Shown here one piece after another: positions 42,587 to 51,779 of a stretch of 64,000 nt of DNA. A program made the translations under genes and the position numbers. The notes beneath the pieces were generated by a model. That model saw only the letters and a program-made list of their open reading frames with translations, was not told the origin of the DNA and made no database searches. The stretch is from Bradyrhizobium diazoefficiens (GTDB lineage Bacteria; Pseudomonadota; Alphaproteobacteria; Rhizobiales; Xanthobacteraceae): positions 30,179-94,178 of the forward strand of contig NZ_JAFCKW010000023.1 of the NCBI RefSeq assembly GCF_018129965.1, written 5' to 3'. Position 1 is the first letter of the stretch. Each line of letters starts with the position of its first letter.

Positions 42587-44962
42587 CTAGAAACGCTTCA
42601 GGGCTTTCAGGACTTTTGCCGGCGTGATCGGAATCGAATTGATCGTCGCACCGAACGGTACGAGCGCGTCGTTGACGGCGTTGAGCACACAGGCGGACGC
42701 CGCTGCGGTGCCGGCCTCGCCGACCCCCTTGGCGCCGAGCTCGGTGTCGGCGGTCGGCGTCTCGACATGGCTGATGACGATGTCGGGCATCTCCATCGGC
42801 ATCGGGACGAGGTAGTCGGCCAGCGAGCCGTTCATGAGCTGGCCGGTCTCGCTGTAGCGGCACTCCTCGAACAGCGCCGCGCCCAGCCCCTGCACGATGC
42901 CACCGCGCAACTGCTCGTCCACCAGCATCGGATTGATGACGCGGCCGCAATCCTCGACGATGAAGTGCTCCAGCACCTTGATGAAGCCGGTCTCGACATC
43001 GACCTCCAGCGAGCAGCCCTGGATGCCGTTGGTGAAGGCGAAGGGATAGCCTTGCGGGGCGAAATGATGGCTGACGGTGAGCTGCGCCTGCGTGCCAGGC
43101 GGCAGCGTGTCGGAACGGAAATAGGCGATGCGCGCGATCTCTGAGATCGGCATGCGCTGGTTCCGCGTTGCGGCATCGACGATTTCGCCATCGATGATGT
43201 CGAGTGCCGATGGCTGCTCCTGCAGGATCAGCGCCGCGATATCCAGAATGTTGCGCTTGAGCACGCGCGTGGCCTGCAGCGCGGTTTCGCCGCCGATGCC
43301 GGCGCCGCGGCAGGCCCAGGTCGCGCCGCCATGAGGCGTCACCTCGGTATCCCCCGTGATGACCTTGACGTGCTCCTGGGCGAGACCGAGCTGGTCGGCC
43401 ACGATCTGGCTGATGATGGCCTCGGTGCCCTGCCCTTGCTCGGTGACCGAGATCAGGCAGCGGACTTCACCCGACGGCGTCAGGCTGAGGATCGCACCGT
43501 CCTGCGAGGAGATGCGCGCGCCGCCGACGCCATAGAAGGCCGGGCTGGGATTGGTGATTTCGACAAAGGCCGCGATGCCGATGCCGCGATGGACCCCGCG
43601 TTTTCGCAAGTCCGCCTGTTTGGCGCGCAGCGCCTCATAGTCCATGATCTCGTGCAGGCGCTTCAGGCAGGCCTGGTGCGACAGCGCCTCAAAGCGGTAC
43701 CCGGTCGGCGAGGTCTGCGGATAGGCATCGTCAGGGATCACGTTCCGCGCACGGATCGCGAAGGGATCGAGGCCCAGTTTCGCCGCGGCCATGTCGACCA
43801 GCCGCTCGGTGACGGCACAGGCGATGGGATGACCGACGGCGCGATACTGGCTGGTCTGGACCTTGTTCTGGAAGATCACCTCGAGCGCGGCGCGATAATT
43901 CCTGAAGCGGTAGGGAGCGCCCATCAGGCGGATCACCTGGTTGCCCTCGACCACGCTGGTGCGCGGATAGGTCGAGAACGCGCCGATCGCGGTCAGATCG
44001 ACAACGTCCATCGCCAGAATCTCGCCCTTGGCATCGAGCGCCATGCGGGCATGGACGCGATGGTCGCGCGCGTGGATGTCCGAGACGAAGGACTCGATGC
44101 GGTCGGCGACGTATTTGACGGGACGGCCAAGCAGAATGGACAGGCCGACCACCGCCATGTCCTCGTGATAGACGTGCAGCTTCATCCCGAAGGAGCCGCC
44201 GATGTCGGTCGCGATGACGCGAACCCGGGCCTCGGGAATGCCGTAGTGGCGCGAATAGAGGTCCTGGAACTGATAGGGCGTTTGCGTGCCGTGATGCACG
44301 GTCAGCGCGCCGGTGGCCGGATCATAATCGGCGACGATCGCGCGCGGCTCGAGCGTTACCGCCGTATGGCGGCCGAACGAGAATTCCTCTTCCACCAAAT
44401 GGGCGGCATGCGCAAAGGCGTCGTCGACCGCGCCGCTGTCGAGCTGGCTGCGGAAGCAGACATTGTCCCCGCTATCGGGATTGATCAGCGGTCCGCCGGG
44501 CTCCCGCGCGGCGTCGATGTCGACGACAAGAGGCAACTCATCATAGTCGACCTCAATCAATTCCAAAGCGTCTTCCGCGATCGCCCGGCTGTCGGCAACG
44601 ACGGCAACCACCGCCTGGCCGGCCCAGACCACACGGTCCAGCGGCAGCGGCAATTGCGGAGCCGAGGTCATGCCCTTGAAATGGTCGAGCGTGCCGGTCC
44701 AGGGTGTGCAGATCTTCGCGAGATCAGCCCCCACAGCGACGAGATGCACGCCTTCGAGCGCTCGCGCCTGCTCGGCGTTGATGGAAACGATCTTCGCATG
44801 CGCATAGGGGCTGCGCAGGAAGGCCGCATACAGCATCCGCGGCAATTTGAGGTCACTGACATAGCGCCCGCGCCCGGCGAGGAGGCGCTTGGCATTGGGC
44901 CGCGGCACGGAGCGGCCAATGTAGGGATTGGGCCGATCGAGTGAGGTCAGCGGCGCGTTCAT
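42587..44962 (-). CDS. Molybdenum hydroxylase large subunit, CO-dehydrogenase-like (CoxL-like)
   Basis: A 791-residue xanthine-dehydrogenase-family molybdopterin subunit with the CoxL layout: IGRSVPRPNAKRLLAGRGRY at the start, DIGGSFGMK at the cofactor, and catalytic E749 in KGVGEAGT. At the active-site loop it reads Q372-Y-R-A-V-G-H, so it has neither AYXCSFR (form I CO dehydrogenase) nor AYRGAGR (form II). CO oxidation is therefore unlikely and an organic or heterocyclic substrate more likely. Cytoplasmic, no signal. The ATG overlaps the small-subunit stop (ATGA). Confidence 0.86.
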   Translation of the reverse strand: MNAPLTSLDRPNPYIGRSVPRPNAKRLLAGRGRYVSDLKLPRMLYAAFLRSPYAHAKIVSINAEQARALEGVHLVAVGADLAKICTPWTGTLDHFKGMTSAPQLPLPLDRVVWAGQAVVAVVADSRAIAEDALELIEVDYDELPLVVDIDAAREPGGPLINPDSGDNVCFRSQLDSGAVDDAFAHAAHLVEEEFSFGRHTAVTLEPRAIVADYDPATGALTVHHGTQTPYQFQDLYSRHYGIPEARVRVIATDIGGSFGMKLHVYHEDMAVVGLSILLGRPVKYVADRIESFVSDIHARDHRVHARMALDAKGEILAMDVVDLTAIGAFSTYPRTSVVEGNQVIRLMGAPYRFRNYRAALEVIFQNKVQTSQYRAVGHPIACAVTERLVDMAAAKLGLDPFAIRARNVIPDDAYPQTSPTGYRFEALSHQACLKRLHEIMDYEALRAKQADLRKRGVHRGIGIAAFVEITNPSPAFYGVGGARISSQDGAILSLTPSGEVRCLISVTEQGQGTEAIISQIVADQLGLAQEHVKVITGDTEVTPHGGATWACRGAGIGGETALQATRVLKRNILDIAALILQEQPSALDIIDGEIVDAATRNQRMPISEIARIAYFRSDTLPPGTQAQLTVSHHFAPQGYPFAFTNGIQGCSLEVDVETGFIKVLEHFIVEDCGRVINPMLVDEQLRGGIVQGLGAALFEECRYSETGQLMNGSLADYLVPMPMEMPDIVISHVETPTADTELGAKGVGEAGTAAASACVLNAVNDALVPFGATINSIPITPAKVLKALKRF

Positions 44963-45483
44963 GTCGCAGCTCCCGCTTCGCTGCGCGCCTTGGCGACGGC
45001 GTCGATGGCATCGACGATGGCCTCATAGCCGGTGCAGCGGCAGTAATTCCCCGACAGCGCGTCGCGGATTTCCTCGCGGCTCGGACGCGCGACGTGCGAC
45101 AGCAGCTCATGGGCATTGACGAGCATACCCGGCGTGCAGAAGCCGCATTGCAGCGCGTTGCGGCGATGGAATTCGGCCTGGAGATCGGCGATCACGCCGC
45201 TCTCGGTGAGGCCCTCGATCGTATCGATCCTCGCGCCATCGGCCTGCACCGCGAACATCAGGCAGGAATGCACGGCGCGGCCGTCGAGCTGCACCAAACA
45301 GGCGCCGCAGGCGCCCATCTCGCAGCCGGCATGCGTGCCTGTCAGTTCGAGTGCGTTGCGCAGACAATCGACCAGCGTCTCCCGAGGCGCGACCTCGCAT
45401 GCGACCCTGCGGCCATTGACGACGAAGCGGACCCGCACGGTCTCGTCCACATCATCCAGAACGGTTTCGTCAGAGCCGCTCAT
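44959..45483 (-). CDS. Molybdenum hydroxylase (2Fe-2S) small subunit (CoxS-like)
   Basis: A 174-residue iron-sulfur subunit with cluster motifs GCEMGACGACLV plus HSC, and CGFCTPGM with CRCTGY. It carries electrons from the molybdenum site to the FAD subunit. It is coupled on both sides by 4-base overlaps in the order M-S-L. Confidence 0.9.
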   Translation of the reverse strand: MSGSDETVLDDVDETVRVRFVVNGRRVACEVAPRETLVDCLRNALELTGTHAGCEMGACGACLVQLDGRAVHSCLMFAVQADGARIDTIEGLTESGVIADLQAEFHRRNALQCGFCTPGMLVNAHELLSHVARPSREEIRDALSGNYCRCTGYEAIVDAIDAVAKARSEAGAAT

Positions 45484-46340
45484 GCGCCCTCCCCGAGACG
45501 CCCGAGCAGGCGCCCGAGCAGCACGCGCGCGAGATGCAGCCGCATCGCGGATGGCACGTCTTCGCTATCGGGCGGCGCGAGATCGCGTTCGAGCGCCGCT
45601 TGCGCGGCGGCGATACGGACCGCATCGAGGCTGCCGCCAATCAGGGCCGCCTCCGCCGCCTTGACCCGCGTCGGCGTATTGCCGACCGAGAAAAAGGAGA
45701 TCCGGATATCGTCGATGCGCTCGCCGGCGTAGGTTGCCAGCATACCGCAGCCGACCAGCGCGTAGTCGCCGCGCCGCCGCGCCAGCTCGTCGAACGCGAA
45801 GCGCTGGTCCGCCCTGAACATCGGCACATGGATCGCGATGATCAGCTCGCCGGGCTGCAAGGCGGTCTCGAACAGATCGACGAAGAAGTCGTCGGCCTTG
45901 ACGCGCCGGCGGCCCGCCGAGCCCGCAATCTCGATCTCGGCATCCAGCGCCAGCGTCATCGCCGGGAATTCGGAAGCCGGATCGGCCAGTGCGACGCTGC
46001 CGCCAAACGTGCCGCGGTTGCGGATCGCAGGATGGGCGACATAGGGCGCCGCGGCGTGCAGCAGCGGCGCGAATTCGGCGACGAGCGGCTCGCTCAGCAT
46101 CTCGCAATGGCGCGTCAGCGCACCGATGCGCAGATGGCTGCCTTCGCGCCGGACGCCGCGCAGCTCCTCGATATGAGTGATGTCGATCAGCAGCCGCGGC
46201 GCCTGCAGCCGCAGCGACAGCGCCGGCACCAGGCTCTGGCCGCCGGCAATGAAGCGCGCATCGTCGCCGGCGCGGGCATGAGCATCCAGCGCCTGGTCGA
46301 TCGTCGTCGCACGAAAATAGCTGAAAGCCCTCGCCTTCAC
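45480..46340 (-). CDS. Molybdenum hydroxylase FAD-binding subunit (CoxM-like)
   Basis: A 286-residue flavin subunit: FIAGGQSLVPALSLRL and the second FAD loop NRGTFGGSVALADPASEF are the family signatures. GTG 46340 was chosen because GAGGAAA lies 8 bases upstream; ATG 46370 and a longer frame to 46397 are alternatives. It is the first gene of the minus-strand operon, with two palindromes at about 49-67 and 106-119 bases upstream that are likely bound by the divergent TetR protein. Confidence 0.87.
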   Translation of the reverse strand: MKARAFSYFRATTIDQALDAHARAGDDARFIAGGQSLVPALSLRLQAPRLLIDITHIEELRGVRREGSHLRIGALTRHCEMLSEPLVAEFAPLLHAAAPYVAHPAIRNRGTFGGSVALADPASEFPAMTLALDAEIEIAGSAGRRRVKADDFFVDLFETALQPGELIIAIHVPMFRADQRFAFDELARRRGDYALVGCGMLATYAGERIDDIRISFFSVGNTPTRVKAAEAALIGGSLDAVRIAAAQAALERDLAPPDSEDVPSAMRLHLARVLLGRLLGRLGEGA

Positions 46341-46388
46341 TGCCGTTTCCTCGAATATCCATCGGCTCATCAGCCGGGATGCCAGATT

Positions 46389-46407
46389 TGTAACCATCTG
46401 GTCTCAA
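46389..46407. promoter_or_regulatory. Operator 1 between coxM-like and tetR genes
   Basis: TTGTAACCATCTGGTCTCAA contains the perfect inverted repeat ACCA-TC-TGGT (46393-46402), centred 55 bases from operator 2, with which it shares ACCATyTGGTC. It lies about 50 bases upstream of the coxM-like start, where a repressor could block transcription. Confidence 0.6.
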
Positions 46408-46445
46408 AATTCTGGCACGGAGCCAAGTAGTTGGTCAACAGGAAA

Positions 46446-46459
46446 TGACCATTTGGTCA
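46446..46459. promoter_or_regulatory. Operator 2 between coxM-like and tetR genes
   Basis: TGACCATTTGGTCA is a perfect 14-bp palindrome, 50 bases before the preferred tetR start. A half-site TTGGTCA also occurs at 46431-46437. Two matching palindromes in a divergent promoter region with a TetR gene are the usual arrangement for autoregulation plus control of the neighbour. Confidence 0.65.
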
Positions 46460-46509
46460 CAAATGCGCCTTGGGCTATGAAGGCAGTCAGGCGTTCGATT
46501 CAGGACGAA

Positions 46510-47214
46510 ATGGCCCGAAAAGCGCAGAAACCAGCGAAGCGACCGATCCGGAAGCGGACCCCGACTGGCAAGTCCGCGCCAAAGCGTCGCAACATGCGCG
46601 CGGCCGATCGCGAGCGCGCGATCGTGAACGAGGCGGTTCGCTTCTTTGCCGAGCGCGGCTTCGAGGGCCAGACTCGCGAGCTCGCCAAGCGCATGGGCAT
46701 CACGCATTCGGCGATCTATCGCTACTTCCCGAGCAAGGAAGCTCTGATCGAGCGCGTGTACCAGGAGGTCTATCTCAGCCGCTGGTCGCCCGATTGGGGG
46801 CCGATGATCCGCGACCGCGCGCTATCGCTCGAAGCACGGCTGACGCGCTTCTATCTCGATTATGTGGAACGCGTGTTCGAGTACAATTGGGTGCGGATCT
46901 TCGTCTTCTCCGGGATGAAGTCGTTCGGTATCACCAGCCGATATCTCGACATCGTGCGCCGCGAGATCATCGAGCCGGCGGCGGCGGAGTTGCGCCACGA
47001 TCTGAAACTGCCGGATGCGAAGGCCCACCCGCTCGGCGAGCGCGAGACCGAGCTGTTCTGGGGCCTGCACGGCCGAATCTTCTATCTTGCCATCCGCAAA
47101 TTCATCTACGAGACGCCGATCCCGTCCGATCTCGAAGCGATCGTCCGCGATGCCGTCCAGACCTTCATGGACGGCGCGAAGACGACGATGCCGAAGCTGC
47201 TGGCGAGCGGCTGA
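46510..47214 (+). CDS. TetR-family transcriptional regulator
   Basis: About 234 residues. After a Lys/Arg/Pro-rich N-terminal tail comes the TetR DNA-binding domain: AIVNEAVRFFAERGFEGQ, then RELAKRMGITHSAIYRYFPS. The remaining C-terminal part is all-helical ligand-binding domain. ATG 46510 has AGGA 5 bases upstream; ATG 46477 and TTG 46453 are possible longer starts, the last overlapping operator 2. It is divergent from the molybdenum hydroxylase operon and abuts hutU convergently with no bases between stops. It probably represses the hydroxylase and transporter genes until their substrate appears. Confidence 0.86.
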   Translation: MARKAQKPAKRPIRKRTPTGKSAPKRRNMRAADRERAIVNEAVRFFAERGFEGQTRELAKRMGITHSAIYRYFPSKEALIERVYQEVYLSRWSPDWGPMIRDRALSLEARLTRFYLDYVERVFEYNWVRIFVFSGMKSFGITSRYLDIVRREIIEPAAAELRHDLKLPDAKAHPLGERETELFWGLHGRIFYLAIRKFIYETPIPSDLEAIVRDAVQTFMDGAKTTMPKLLASG

Positions 47215-48885
47215 CTACTTCACAAGGCTCGGCAGATCGAGGCCCTTCTCGCGGGCGCAGTCGATCGCTCTCTCGTACCCCGCGTCGGCATGGCGCATCA
47301 CGCCGCTGGCCGGATCGTTCCAGAGCACGCGCTCGATCCGCTTGGCCGCTTCCGGCGTGCCATCGGCCACGATCACCATGCCGGCATGCTGGGAATAGCC
47401 GATGCCGACGCCGCCGCCATGGTGCAGCGAGACCCAGGTCGCGCCGCTGGCGCAATTGAGCAGTGCGTTGAGCAACGGCCAGTCGGACACGGCATCCGAT
47501 CCGTCCTTCATCGCCTCGGTCTCGCGATTGGGGCTTGCCACCGAGCCGCTGTCGAGATGGTCGCGGCCGATCACGATCGGCGCCTTGAGCTCGCCGCTCG
47601 CCACCATCTCGTTGAAGGCGAGGCCGAGCCGATGCCGGTCGCCGAGGCCGACCCAGCAGATCCGCGCCGGCAGCCCCTGGAACTTGATGCGCTCACGCGC
47701 CATGTCGAGCCAGTTGTGCAGATGCCTGTCGTCGGGCATCAGCTCCTTGACCTTGGCGTCGGTCCTGAAAATGTCCTCGGGATCACCCGAGAGTGCAGCC
47801 CAGCGGAACGGCCCGACTCCGCGGCAGAACAGCGGACGGATATAGGCGGGCACGAAGCCTGGAAAATCGAAGGCGTTTGTCAGCCCCATATCCTGCGCCA
47901 TCTGGCGGATGTTGTTGCCGTAGTCGAGCGTAGGAATGCCCTGCGCATGGAAATCCAGCATGGCCTGGACATGCTCGACCATGGATGTCTTCGACGCACG
48001 CTCCACCGCCTTCGGATCCGAGGCGCGCCTGGTTTCCCAATCGGCCAGCGTCCAGCCTTTCGGCAAATAACCGTTGATCGGATCATGCGCGCTGGTCTGG
48101 TCGGTGACGATGTCGGGCCTCACGCCGCGGCGCACCAGCTCAGGAAAAATCTCGGCGGCATTGCCGAGCAGGCCGACCGAGACGGCCTTCTTCGTCGTCG
48201 CGGCCTCTTCCATGATCGCCAGCGCCTCGTCGAGCGTCGTAGCCTGGCGATCGAGATAGCCCGTCCGCAGACGCATCTCGATCCGGCTCGGCTGGCATTC
48301 GACCGCGAGCATGGAAGCCCCCGCCATGGTCGCGGCCAGCGGCTGCGCGCCGCCCATGCCACCCAAGCCCGCGGTCAAAATCCACCTGCCTGCGAGGCTG
48401 CCGCCATAATGGCGCCGGCCGACCTCGACAAAGGTCTCATAGGTTCCCTGCACGATGCCCTGGCTGCCGATATAGATCCACGAGCCCGCGGTCATCTGCC
48501 CGTACATCATCAGGCCCTTGCGATCGAGCTCGTTGAAATGATCGAGCGTCGCCCAGTGCGGCACGATGTTGGAGTTCGCGATCAGCACGCGCGGCGCGTC
48601 CGCATGGGTGCGGAAGACGCCGACCGGCTTGCCCGACTGGACCAGCAGGGTCTGGTCGCCCTCGAGATCGCGCAACGCAGCCACGATCCTGTCAAAGCTC
48701 TCCCAGTCGCGCGCGGCGCGGCCGATGCCGCCATAGACGACGAGTTCGCTCGGGCGCTCGGCGACATCGGGGTCGAGGTTGTTCATCAGCATGCGCAGCG
48801 GCGCTTCGGTCAGCCAGCTCTTGGCGCTGATCTCGCTGCCGCGCGGCGAGCGGATGGTGCGATCATTGTCCAGTCGGCGGTTCAT
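47215..48885 (-). CDS. hutU: Urocanate hydratase
   Basis: A 556-residue NAD-dependent enzyme converting urocanate to imidazolonepropionate, the second step of histidine breakdown. Family segments are visible: MNNLDPDVAERPSELVVYGG, TAGLGGMGGAQPLA and the late motif WVSLHHGGGVGIGYSQHAG. Length is standard. It is the last gene of the hutI-hutH-hutU operon. Confidence 0.96.
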   Translation of the reverse strand: MNRRLDNDRTIRSPRGSEISAKSWLTEAPLRMLMNNLDPDVAERPSELVVYGGIGRAARDWESFDRIVAALRDLEGDQTLLVQSGKPVGVFRTHADAPRVLIANSNIVPHWATLDHFNELDRKGLMMYGQMTAGSWIYIGSQGIVQGTYETFVEVGRRHYGGSLAGRWILTAGLGGMGGAQPLAATMAGASMLAVECQPSRIEMRLRTGYLDRQATTLDEALAIMEEAATTKKAVSVGLLGNAAEIFPELVRRGVRPDIVTDQTSAHDPINGYLPKGWTLADWETRRASDPKAVERASKTSMVEHVQAMLDFHAQGIPTLDYGNNIRQMAQDMGLTNAFDFPGFVPAYIRPLFCRGVGPFRWAALSGDPEDIFRTDAKVKELMPDDRHLHNWLDMARERIKFQGLPARICWVGLGDRHRLGLAFNEMVASGELKAPIVIGRDHLDSGSVASPNRETEAMKDGSDAVSDWPLLNALLNCASGATWVSLHHGGGVGIGYSQHAGMVIVADGTPEAAKRIERVLWNDPASGVMRHADAGYERAIDCAREKGLDLPSLVK

Positions 48886-48909
48886 GAGGACCTCTTGGTC
48901 GAGCCTGGT

Positions 48910-50469
48910 TCAGTCGAGTTTTGGAAACGGATTGGATGACAGCGCAGCGATCGCAGCAGCCGGCAGGGCATCGGCCTCGATCAGCGCAGCCGCCCTGGCG
49001 AGATCGCCGGCCATATAGCGGTCGGCGCCGAGCGGAGGCACCTGCTCGCGAAGCGCGGCGATCACGCCAACGAGTGGCGCGCTGGTCGCATGCGGCGCGC
49101 GCAGCGTGATGCCCTGGGCTGCGACCAGAAGCTCGATACCCAGAATGGCGGCGAGATTGTCGGCCATGTCGGAGAGCCGGCGCGCGGCATGTGCCGCCAT
49201 CGAGACGTGGTCTTCCTGGTTGGCGCTGGTTGGCGTCGAGTCGATCGAGCAGGCCGCCGCGCGCTGCTTGTTCTCGGCATAGAGCGCCGCCGCCGTGACC
49301 TCGGCGATCATGAACCCGGAATTGATGCCGGGATCCGGCGTCAGGAACGGTGGCAGGCCGAAATTGAGGGCCGGATCGACCAGCGTCGCGATCCGCCGTT
49401 CGCTGATCGCACCGATCTCCGACAATGCCAGCGCGATCGAATCGGCGGCAAACGCCACCGGCTCGGCGTGGAAATTGCCGCCGGAGACGATCTCGCCGGT
49501 CTCGACCAGCACCAGCGGATTGTCGGTGACCGCATTGGCCTCGACGATCAGCGTGCGCGCGGCCTGCGTGATCAGGTCTAACGCCGCCCCTGCGACCTGT
49601 GGCTGGCAGCGCAGGCAATAGGGATCCTGCACGCGCTCGTCGCCTTCGAGATGCGACAGGCGGATATCGCTGCCGTCGAGCAGCGCCAGCAGCGTCGCTG
49701 CCGCGGCGATCTGCCCGGGATGACCTCGCAGCGCCTGAATTTCAGGACGGAACGGCGCCGTCGATGCCATCGCCGCATCCACCGACAGCGCCCCGGTCAC
49801 GAGCGCGGCGCGAGCGAGGCCAAACGCACGCAGCACGCCGGAGATGGCGTAGGAGGTCGAGAACTGCGTGCCGTTGATCAGCGCAAGCCCTTCCTTTGGA
49901 CCGAGCGTCAGCGGCGCGAGACCCGCCGCGGCGAGCGCCTCTCCGCCCGACACTGTCTGGCCGTCAACGATCGCCTGCCCCTCTCCGATCATCACAGCCG
50001 TCATGTGCGCGAGCGGCGCGAGATCGCCGGAGGCGCCGACCGAGCCCTGCTGCGGCACCAGCGGATAAACACCGTGCGCCAGCATGGCCTGCAACTGCTC
50101 GATCACCTCGCGCCGCACGCCTGAGGCGCCGCGCCCGAGCGATATGATCTTCAGCGCCATCATCAGCCGGACGATCGGCTCCGGCGTCGCCGGGCCGACA
50201 CCACAACAATGCGAGACGATAAGGTTGCGTTGAAGCAGTGCGGTCTGGTAGGGCGGAATGCGCTTTGAGGCAAGCTTTCCGAAGCCGGTGTTGATGCCGT
50301 AGACGGGCGCGCTGGCTCTCGCGGCCTTGGCGACAATCTCCGCCGCCGCCTCGACGCGCGGCCAGAACGATGGATCGAGGACGACAGGAGCGCCCGCAAT
50401 GACGTGCGCGAGTTCGTCGAGGGTGACCGTCCCCGGCCTGACGATGAGCGCCGCACCCTGCTCCGTCAC
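48910..50469 (-). CDS. hutH: Histidine ammonia-lyase
   Basis: A 519-residue enzyme that deaminates histidine to urocanate. The self-forming MIO cofactor tripeptide A146-S-G148 lies in GSVGASGDLAPL; the catalytic Tyr lies in YGINTGFGKL. GTG 50469 overlaps the hutI stop (GTGA), so the longer open frame upstream is not used. hutU follows 24 bases later. Confidence 0.95.
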   Translation of the reverse strand: MTEQGAALIVRPGTVTLDELAHVIAGAPVVLDPSFWPRVEAAAEIVAKAARASAPVYGINTGFGKLASKRIPPYQTALLQRNLIVSHCCGVGPATPEPIVRLMMALKIISLGRGASGVRREVIEQLQAMLAHGVYPLVPQQGSVGASGDLAPLAHMTAVMIGEGQAIVDGQTVSGGEALAAAGLAPLTLGPKEGLALINGTQFSTSYAISGVLRAFGLARAALVTGALSVDAAMASTAPFRPEIQALRGHPGQIAAAATLLALLDGSDIRLSHLEGDERVQDPYCLRCQPQVAGAALDLITQAARTLIVEANAVTDNPLVLVETGEIVSGGNFHAEPVAFAADSIALALSEIGAISERRIATLVDPALNFGLPPFLTPDPGINSGFMIAEVTAAALYAENKQRAAACSIDSTPTSANQEDHVSMAAHAARRLSDMADNLAAILGIELLVAAQGITLRAPHATSAPLVGVIAALREQVPPLGADRYMAGDLARAAALIEADALPAAAIAALSSNPFPKLD

Positions 50470-51680
50470 TGTCCCCTCCACACCCGGCGGTGCAGCGGAT
50501 TGAAGCCGATACGATAAACGAGTTCGGCCGGCCGCTCGACGTCCCAGATCGCGAGATCGCACCACTTGCCGGCCTCGAGCGTGCCGGTCTCGGCGAGCAC
50601 GCCGAGTGCGCGCGCACCTTCGCGGGTGATCCCCGCGAGGCATTCGGCCACAGTCATCCGGAACAGCGTCGCACCCATGTTCATCACAAGCAGCAGCGAG
50701 GTCAGCGGGGAGCTGCCGGGATTGCAGTCGGTCGCGAGCGCCATATGCACGCCGTGCTTTCGGAACGCTTCCACGGGCGGCTTCTGCGTCTCGCGAATGA
50801 AGTAGAATGCGCCCGGCAGCAGCACCGCCACCGTTCCGGCCTTCGCCATCGCGGCGGCGCCGGCTTCGTCGGTGTGTTCGAGATGATCGGCAGACAGCGC
50901 GGAATAGCGCGCGGCGAGCGCCGCGCCGCCGAGATTCGACAATTGATCGGCGTGGAGCTTGACCGGCAGTCCAAGCGCCCTTGCGCTCTCGAACACACGC
51001 GCCGTCTGCTCGGCGGAAAACGCAATGCCTTCCATGAAGGCGTCGACGGCATCGGCAAGGCCGGCCTTTGCCACGGCCGGCAGCATCTCCCGGCAGACGA
51101 GATCGATGTAACGGTCCTTGTCGCCATCGGCTTCCACCGGCAGCGCATGCGCGCCGAGGAAGGACGTGCGGATCGCCACTGGCCGCTGGCGGCCGAGGCT
51201 GCGCGCGGCAGCGAGCTGGCGCATCTCGGTTTCGGTATCGAGGCCATAACCGGACTTGATCTCGACCGTGGTGGCGCCCTCGCCGATCAGCGCATCGAGC
51301 CGCGGCAGCGCGTGTGCTGCGAGTTCGGCCTCGCCCGCCTTGCGGGTCGCCGCCACCGTCGAGACGATGCCGCCGCCGGCGCGCGCGATCTCTTCGTAGC
51401 TAGCGCCCTTCAGGCGAAGCTCGAACTCGTGGGCACGGTTACCGCCATAGACGAGATGGGTATGGCAGTCGACAAGTCCTGGCGTGATCCAGCGTCCCTC
51501 GCAATCGACGCGCTTGATGGCGTCGGCATCACCAGCAAAATCCGCCTCGGCGCCCGCATACGCAATACGGCCGCCGCGCATGGCGATCACGCCGCGCTCG
51601 ATCTCGCCGAGATCGGAACGGTCGGCCCGCATCGTCGCGAGCCGGGCGTTGTGCCAGATCCGGTCGAAGCGCTCTGCCAT
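50466..51680 (-). CDS. hutI: Imidazolonepropionase
   Basis: A 404-residue amidohydrolase that opens imidazolonepropionate to N-formimidoylglutamate. Metal ligands are in VDCHTHLVYGG; KSGYGLD and the later HADQ and ATDCNPGS motifs fit the family. It is the first gene of the minus-strand hut operon, with the hut palindrome 46 bases upstream of its start. Confidence 0.95.
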   Translation of the reverse strand: MAERFDRIWHNARLATMRADRSDLGEIERGVIAMRGGRIAYAGAEADFAGDADAIKRVDCEGRWITPGLVDCHTHLVYGGNRAHEFELRLKGASYEEIARAGGGIVSTVAATRKAGEAELAAHALPRLDALIGEGATTVEIKSGYGLDTETEMRQLAAARSLGRQRPVAIRTSFLGAHALPVEADGDKDRYIDLVCREMLPAVAKAGLADAVDAFMEGIAFSAEQTARVFESARALGLPVKLHADQLSNLGGAALAARYSALSADHLEHTDEAGAAAMAKAGTVAVLLPGAFYFIRETQKPPVEAFRKHGVHMALATDCNPGSSPLTSLLLVMNMGATLFRMTVAECLAGITREGARALGVLAETGTLEAGKWCDLAIWDVERPAELVYRIGFNPLHRRVWRGQ

Positions 51681-51725
51681 GACGGTCTCCCTTCGCCGAT
51701 GTGCCGGCGTCCTGGGATGCTTGAC

Positions 51726-51745
51726 TTATATGTCTAGACATATAA
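51726..51745. promoter_or_regulatory. Perfect 20-bp palindrome, probable HutC operator
   Basis: TTATATGTCTAGACATATAA is fully symmetric. It lies between hutI (start 51680) and hutF (start 51780), so a single bound repressor could control both operons. The core TGTCTAGACA fits the style of GntR/HutC-family sites. HutC is encoded next to hutF. Confidence 0.75.
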
Positions 51746-51779
51746 TCGTGGGCCCGTTCTGTCCAGCCGGCGTGTAAGC

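Noticed and set aside
42587..46340. Calling the M-S-L genes aerobic CO dehydrogenase (coxMSL)
   Set aside because: The large subunit reads QYRAVGH at the active-site loop, lacking both the form I and form II CO dehydrogenase motifs.
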